The position numbers were made by a program, and so were the translations under genes. Positions 57,271-64,000 of a DNA stretch of 64,000 nucleotides are shown here, in pieces. The stretch spans positions 36,814,012 through 36,878,011 of the forward strand of contig CM059971.1 of assembly GCA_030490835.1 (NCBI GenBank), written 5' to 3'. This DNA is from Annona cherimola (lineage: Eukaryota > Streptophyta > Magnoliopsida > Magnoliales > Annonaceae). The notes under the pieces were generated by a model, which searched no databases, was not told the DNA's origin, and worked only from the letters and a program-made list of their open reading frames with translations. Each line of letters opens with the position of its first letter. Within the stretch, counting starts at the first letter, position 1.

Positions 57271-57758
57271 TTTATATTATTTACACAAAAAAGTAAATAA
57301 ATTAAAGTAAATCATTTTTAATAAAAGTAAATCGTAAATGAATGAAAAAGTAAATAACGGGTGGTCTCAAAATTTACAATTTTTCTAGTAAACCAAAGCT
57401 AATCTTTTAAAATTTGTATCATTTTATTCTAAGTTTAACGGTACAAGATGACAAATTATTGTAAATCATAAGAGAGAAAAAATGTGACAACGGTTATTTA
57501 TTTACTTTTTAAGACCACCTATTACAAATTAAATTCCTTCTATGAGAAATAATAAAAATCAATGATACTTATAAATAATCACAAAAGTATTATAACATTT
57601 GTTCATTTTTTAGTCACAATATAGGGTTAAAAAATAGGTGCATAATAAGTACAGAGACGGGTTTTATGCTGACTATAATTAATATACGTACTTATTATAA
57701 AAATTTATAACATATACAAATTTCTACCTTTTCAGTAAATAAAAGGAAGCTTTCCTTA

Positions 57759-57791
57759 GGGTAGTCCGCACGTGTGTACGTGCGGCTACCC
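57759..57791. other. GC-rich stem-loop
   Basis: GGGTAG-T-CCGCACGT pairs with ACGTGCGG-CTACCC around a GTGT loop: 14 base pairs with one bulged T. It stands out in DNA that is almost entirely A/T. Confidence 0.75.
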
Positions 57792-58289
57792 TCAAGCTAT
57801 ACATGTTCTTATTTTTTAATTATAAATATTTAAATTAAATATATGTCATGAATCATAATATTATAAATTTTATAACTTATAAAACACCATATGGATTTAA
57901 GCAATTAAATCATGGTCATTCATTAATTTAAACATTTTAAATCAATTAATTGCTTGGATTAAACGATTTGTCTTAATTTTATTAATAAATCTAAAATTAA
58001 ATCATACATTTTGTAATTATTCCATACAACAAAAACACTCAAACTTATCATTATTAATTTATTAATTCTCCTTTTACTTACTATATAATTTTAGGCTATT
58101 AATAAAGTTCTATTTTTATTAATTTCATGGCCTAACATTTTTTCATATATGTACGTCACATACTTATGGGCTGAAATTTAAAAATTGTGGGTATCATAGT
58201 ACTTTAAAAATTTCTCTGCCTATTTTCTTTATCAATACGGCTTCAAAACTTATCCATTTTTCTATCCCAATTTCTTGTATACACTATAA

Positions 58290-58600
58290 TTTTGAAGATA
58301 TGAGATTTAAAATTATTACAAAGAATTTTTGTATAGCAAATTGTAAAATTTTAAAATTGAAAATATTTATATAAACAATGTTTCTACAACAAAATTATAT
58401 ATATTTAAATATCTATAGAAAAATAATTCTACAAAAATTTTAAAATCTAAAATTAGGAAAAAATCATAAGAAGAACATTTCTATAGCAAAATTGAAATTG
58501 TAAATTTTATAATAAATACATGGAAAACATTAACATAGTAACTGTACAAATATAAATCATAAACTAATTATATGGAGAATGATGCTATAAAAATACATTA
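58290..58600 (+). repeat. Three-copy AT-rich repeat, copy 2
   Basis: Most diverged copy. Keeps TTTTGAAGATATGAGATTTA, AGAACATTTCTATAGCAAAA and ATTATATGGAGAATGATGC. Confidence 0.5.
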
Positions 58601-58676
58601 AATTAAAATCTATATACGAATTTATTACATACAATTTTTCTAAAATAAATTTATATATAAAATTCTTAAAATACAA

Positions 58677-59000
58677 ATGTGAAGCACAACTATAAAAGAA
58701 ATTTATATTCTTGATTTTTAAATAAGTATAGATAGAAGTTCACGTCATTCATTTGAAGATATGATTTTTCAAATCATTATATGGTATAATATATTTAGAA
58801 TTTCAAATTTCAAATTTCAAATTTTTAGATGAAAAATTATTCTACACAACTTTGGGAATCTAAATATTAGATTAATTTCAAGAAGAACAATTGTATATCA
58901 AAATTAAAACCGTAAAATTTACATTAAATACGTGAAGAACATTTATATCATATATTTAAATATATAAAACTCAAACCAATTATGTGGAGAATGATGCTAA
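58677..59000 (+). repeat. Three-copy AT-rich repeat, copy 3
   Basis: Begins GAAGCACAACTATAAAAGAA (identical to copy 1) and ends CAATTATGTGGAGAATGATG, with the phrases of copy 1 in the same order. Confidence 0.6.
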
Positions 59001-60937
59001 AAAATTTTCTGTATTACTATAATAAATTATTCATCATAACTATTACTGATGCATATAATCTATTATCTAAATACTAATGTATGTTAGTAGATTTCCATAG
59101 CATAAACTCCAAAATAATTATGACAATATATGTTTCAATCTAGATTGAACTACGAAATAATTTCATACATTATTTTTGGGTCTAAAAAATTAATTTATCA
59201 TTTAACAACATTTTTATTTACTTTTATGCAGTTGTAAATTTTATATGATTTACACAAAAAATAAATCATTTCAAATTTGTGTCATTTTATTCTAAGTTTA
59301 ATGGTATGAGATGACAAATTAATGACAAATTAATGTATCATTTCAAATTATATGTTTAATGGTATGAGACATAATAAAGGTGGCAACGGTCATTTATTTA
59401 CTTTCTGATACCACCTATTATAAATTAAATTTCTCTTTATGAGAAATAATAAAAATACACACAAGCATTACAGGATTTGTTCATTTTTTGGTCAAAATAT
59501 GAGGTTAAAAAAATGTGCATAATGAGTAAGGGGACAAGTTTTATGTTGACCATGATTAATATACTTGTTTATTACATAAACATATAATTTATACATTTAC
59601 GAATAAATAAAAGTATATTAATTACGCATAAATAAACATATAAAAGTATACGTATAATTACTACTTTTCCAATAAATAAAAGCATAAATATTTATTAGTG
59701 ACTTATTAATATATATTAATTACGTAAAATATCCAATTATTGGATTTGTTTATATTTTAATAAGAATCTATATTTATATTTTAGTATATTTTCGTATTAC
59801 ATTTACGGATAATATATTTCATATAAATTTTATGAACAATTTATAAAATCCATCAAATCCATCATATCAGTACATCTGTTTACGATTACTCTATAAAATT
59901 CATAAATCATGTAAATATTAGTTTACGATTTTGCATAATTCTTGTAAAATCTGTGTTGTCCATCTAATTGGTGAAAATGAAATGTCATGAATTCTATTTT
60001 AGCTGTTAAAACTGTATAACTGGTTTATCATATCAAACGAATACGTATCAAAATAATTTAGTCTATAAAACTCGTAAAATTTATAAAATTTATAAATTTC
60101 ATATGCGCTATATCCGTGAAACTCGAATAACCTGTAAAATTTATTTCATTGGAAAAATGAATACAAGATTATCAGTGGAACACATCATTCACATAAATTT
60201 CATAAAAACTGTAAAAGCCGTAAAATCTGTAAAATCTATATCAACGGTCAAACAAGCTAAATTATATCAGTCATTCAAATTTATTTCTTTAAATAAAATT
60301 ATTCTTAATTTTATAATTTCAGTCCTACATTACAGATTATAATTTGGAATGAATATCATTCAATTTAACGTTGGGGATCACTCATCATCTATAGTAATTT
60401 ATTAAAATCATGTGAATAATCATAAAAATGCATGCACCTCAAAGTGTTATAATTTAATTCACCTACCCCTACTCACGGTTTACCCACATTTCTACTCTCA
60501 TGCTATGAAATTACCTTTTTGCCCTCATTTGCATTTTATGCAAAAGTGCAAACGTTTGCATTTGAACCCGCCTCTTACGAAATAGATGAAAATACGGTTT
60601 TCTCAACGAGTTATCTTGATATGTGTAGAATCCAAGATAACGTGGAGATAATTAGAATTTTAGCATGTCTTATATTTTGCATTGATTATACATATAAGTT
60701 TACATAGAGTGTGCATGAGTTTACATTTGAGAGCACATCTATGTGAAATATATTTATATATGTATAGATATGTAGCCTGTGGATTTAGCTAGGACGGAGA
60801 GAGTTTTAGAGAGATAGAGGCAATTTAATATCTTTAAGAGAAATATATAATTGTTTTTTATTAGTAGATTATTTTTTCTCAGGTGGAATAAGCTTGTGGC
60901 TGGGAGTGTAAATTAGGTAGGGTCGACCTATGAGCCA

Positions 60938-60949
60938 CCCCCCCCCCCC
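60938..60949 (+). repeat. Poly-C run
   Basis: Twelve consecutive C in AT-rich DNA; could also be a local sequencing or assembly weakness. Confidence 0.85.
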
Positions 60950-62239
60950 AACCCAACACCTTTTTGAGAGGATTGGACAAACCTCTTCATAATTAATATA
61001 GAAGCAAGTTAAAAAGAAATCTAACATGAATTTAAAAAATAAGATTAGGATGAGTTAACCATATCTTGACTTAACTAGATTTAACCCACTCTATAGTGCC
61101 TCATTGGATCAACTAAGTTGTAGTCGCTACTTATTACTCCTAGATATCTTTTCTTAGTGAGTCTATGGGAAAAGACTTAGTTCTCTCTGTAAAATCCATT
61201 TAGAGTTGCCTAATCACTATAATGATGTATGTTGCCGAGGTCAATGAAAAGTAAATTTTATACTACAAAATCAACTAGAGAATACACATGGCCTCTAACA
61301 AACATCTGCAATTATATACAATATGGACAAGATTCCAAATACAACCATACATTTTTTTGAACATTAATGTATAAACAAATACACGACCTCCACAATTGTA
61401 TAGGTAAAATATTTGCTAATGATGAAAATACAAAAACATCATATAACATGTCATACTATACAACTAGTCTCACTTAGCACAAGAAAATAAATATCTAGGG
61501 ACTCTATGGATTCACACTATAGCTCAAGAAATCCACATGCAAGTTCTCCTTGGACCACCTGTTTAACAATTAAAAACCACAATAAAATACACATGATCTT
61601 GAGGAAGATCTCTAAGAGCTCAAATTTACTTTTAGGGTCCATTTCAAAAGATGTAAAAGTGAAAATAGGAAAATAAGAATAGAAATTTTTTTAAGAATAA
61701 GTGTTTGATATGATAGGATAAAGGTAATAATTGGGAGTAAGAGAGTAAAGTTAAAATCAATAATATAGTTGTATAAAAAGATGCGTAATAAATTGAATAT
61801 AGAGGTAAAAATAAAAAATATGGTACTTAATTAAGGTATCAAATCATATCAAATGGTGTGTAGTAATAAATGGTATAATCTTAAATGAATTCATGGTGTA
61901 TATGAGTCCATTTTTGTGTGCACTTAGTTCACATGCTAGATTCATAGTGCATATGAGGTGCGGTTATGTTGTATTTGAGGTGTGGAGGATGATTTCATAC
62001 TTTTTCTCATTGTTGTTAGCTGTGTAAGCCCTTACGGCTTATGTTTGGTGTACCGATGTAGTAAGTTGTTCCTAGTATTGATGTCCAAGAGAGTTGCCCA
62101 ATATGTTTATTATAAGTGTGGGGGTGTATGTTGTTGCTTATTTTTGTTAGTTTACAGATAATACAAGTAATATAGAAAGATGACCATTCCTTGGAGAATT
62201 GTGTTAAATACCAAACTATAATAATTTTGATTATCTAGA
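60950..62239. other. AT-rich intergenic with a MITE family 2 remnant
   Basis: 61,640-61,860 resembles the SWEET-intron MITE ('GAGAGTAAAGTTAAAATCAA', 'GTTGTATAAAAAGATG'). 61,890-62,000 holds degenerate repeats of GTGTATATGAGT / GTGCATATGAGGTG. No gene. Confidence 0.35.
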
Positions 62240-62960
62240 TTAGATCAAAAAAAGAAAATTAAATATCTAAGTTATGAAAACTAGGTCTAAATCACTAATA
62301 AAAGTTTCTACCAACATATGAAAGATGCCTAGGGTAGGTGGTTCACACCTTAACTCTCTATGATCTTTAATTGATTATTTATTTATAAAGAAATTGTATA
62401 ATAAAATAAAATAATTTTTAGTTAGCCTAACATCCTCTTTCAAGGCACAAAAATATTCTTTAACAAAGTTAAAACTTATTTTCATGGTGTTAAATTGATT
62501 AAAATCCATTGAAATCAATAATTATTCCTTTAGTCAATATATTGTGTCATGCTAAGTGCATTACCAATTCATAAAGCAGGTATCAAACATACAAGACATT
62601 AAATTAAGGAAAAATATCTTAAATCATTGAATTAAGTTAAATCATAATCACAACTCATTGAATTGCTACATTTCTATTAAACAAAAAATTGTCTTAACAT
62701 TATTTTAATGAAACCAAAAGACTTACACGAAACCACCCTATTCAATAAACAATCAATAATATACATTCTCCAAAATCTTAAATCTAACTTAGAATCCTAT
62801 GTAGCAAGTTGACTTATTGATTGTTAAATTTCGTAGAAAGTTGGAGCTAAAGTTTTTATTTTTAAAAAGTGGTGGTATAAAAAAAGATTTACTTTTCATT
62901 TTGTAAATGCACCCCACATCCCTAATTAGTGTCATAGCCCTTTCTTTCCACTTCCTTCCC
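62240..62960 (-). mobile_element. Possible LTR fragment (U5-like), minus orientation
   Basis: The succession of phrases (CCTAGGGT, ATCTTTAATTG, AAGTGCATTACCAATTC, 'ACATTAAATTAAGG...ATCATTGAATTAAG', then pyrimidine-rich sequence) resembles the U5 parts of LTR A (2,730-3,180) and LTR B (10,430-10,930) in layout, not in direct identity. No primer-binding site adjoins it. Tentative. Confidence 0.25.
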
Positions 62961-63239
62961 TTTCCATAATGGATTTCTATTTCTTTCTATTTCCTTCCTA
63001 TGAATATGAGATTATAATTTATGACAATCCCATTTAAGTTCTAATGATTACAATCTAATTGAAATATGAAAGAGAAAAATAACGTGCTTTATACAAATGT
63101 GAAGTGTATGAATGAAGTTAACGAGGAAATGAAAGTTATAAATAATGAATGCAAGTAAAATAGAGAAATTAGAGAAGCAAAGTCAAAAGTATAAAGCCAC
63201 CATCAACATGGCATCAAGCTCAAGAAAGAACTAAGATTT

Positions 63240-63960
63240 GAGTAATAAATTTGAAATAAATCTCATCTATTAAATTAATCTCATGACGTTGATCCTAGTA
63301 GTCACATCAATCTCAAGTGTACCAGGAAACTAAATCAAAAGGGATATAAAGTGCGACATCGACCTCAGGAGTGAGACTGATTCCATGACATTAATTTCCA
63401 AAGTGAGCTAAATTTGAAAGCATGCTAGGTTGCTACATCAAGTTCAAACTCAAGGCCAAATGATTTTAACTTCAATCTAGAGGTGAAGTCCAAGTTAAGT
63501 TGAAATTGGTTTCACATCAATTTGGGAATAGCCACTGGAAAAATAATTCAGTTCAAGAAATTTAAGTTCAAGCTATATCAATTTCGTGTTGAGGTTTTGA
63601 AGTCAAGTTAATCCCAAGTCGATTTCACATCTACTTTGCAATGAAGAAGTAAACAAGTTGAAAGGTAGAATCTACATGTTTTTAAGTCGAAGTCTAATAT
63701 TGATTTCAAGGGTAAAATCAATCTCACGAGTGAGATTGATCTCATGACATCGATATAGCAAGTAAGATGGATTTCAAGAGGCGGCAGAGATCTACATGCT
63801 AAGTAACTTCAAATGTGAAATCAATGAAATCAATCTCAATTGTGAGATCGATCTCATCACGTTAATTTGGAAAATAAAATAGATCTTAGAAAGTGACACA
63901 AAGGAATTTCAAGAGTGACATCGATCTCTAAAGTGAAAGAGATAGATTTCAAATTGTGTA
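63240..63960. repeat. Degenerate palindromic repeats at the right edge
   Basis: Units built on TGAGAT-n-ATCTCA and TCAAG/CTTGA recur: TGAGATTGATCTCA (63,731), TGAGATCGATCTCA (63,843), with related GTGACATCGATCTCT (near 63,913) and GTGAGACTGATTCCATG (near 63,371). The layout resembles the U3 repeats of the copia-type LTRs, with different sequence. It continues beyond the window. Confidence 0.45.
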
Positions 63961-64000
63961 AAGCTTCAACAACTAGAGGAAAATAACATTGAAATGAATC

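Larger units (their letters stand above)
55901..60500. other. AT-rich gene-free region with repeats
   Basis: No coding region supported. Open frames near 60,103 are AT-composition artefacts with 'KAVKSVKSISTVK' low complexity. Specific repeats and a hairpin inside are listed separately. Confidence 0.4.

Noticed and set aside
57720..57800. Helitron 3' end
   Set aside because: Hairpin present but no CTRR terminus or AT insertion junction; kept only as a stem-loop.
60103..60342. 79-aa ORF with KAVKSVKS repeats
   Set aside because: Derived from AT-rich GTAAAA repeats; no coding evidence.

Overview
This is a stretch of nuclear DNA from a flowering plant, AT-rich and dominated by transposable elements. 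The evidence is a six-exon SWEET sugar-transporter gene with GT-AG introns, Athila-type Ty3/gypsy elements primed by plant tRNA-Asp, a plant L1-type LINE, tRNA-derived SINEs and several MITE/foldback families. I cannot resolve the species. I see no bacterial operon, CRISPR array, rRNA gene or functional tRNA gene.

Layout. 0.35-11.7 kb (minus strand): heads of two decayed Athila-type retrotransposons, A (353 to about 4,790) and B (about 5,176 to 11,677). Each has a tRNA-Asp primer-binding site next to an LTR. B keeps gag-protease and a 3' 'putative plant transposon protein' ORF but has no reverse transcriptase or integrase between them. 11.7-25.1 kb: gene-poor DNA with a MITE flanked by a perfect 9-bp target-site duplication (TSD), a SINE flanked by a perfect 16-bp TSD, a dispersed AT-rich repeat family, a two-copy MITE family and two foldback elements.

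25.15-40.04 kb: one full-length but dead L1-type LINE (plus strand) with near-identical 15-bp flanks. It was hit by a copia-type solo LTR (28,664-30,181) and by a very long gypsy-type solo LTR (31,563-38,529). The latter was itself hit by a second solo LTR of the same copia family (31,582-33,245). The TSDs (TGCCC/TGACC, TCATC/TCATC, CTAAG/CTAAG) fix the boundaries. Removing either insertion from the LINE leaves its reading frame continuous, so the nesting is well supported.

40-45 kb: a foldback element with an exact 9-bp TSD, two SINEs and a CACTA-like remnant. 44.5-50.2 kb: a locally GC-rich promoter with a TATA box, then an intact clade III-type SWEET gene (306 aa) whose 2.7-kb first intron carries three copies of one MITE family. 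51.3-55.9 kb: a probable second gene or decayed gene on the plus strand that I do not recognise. Its distinguishing feature is a set of near-identical 57/60-nt exon-like cassettes, all phase 1-1, with at least three decayed extra copies. 55.9-64 kb: AT-rich repeats, a GC-rich hairpin and, at the right edge, palindromic repeats that may belong to another LTR.

The only gene with a clear cellular role is the SWEET gene, a plasma-membrane sugar exporter of the sucrose-transporting clade. The rest is mainly a record of successive insertions.
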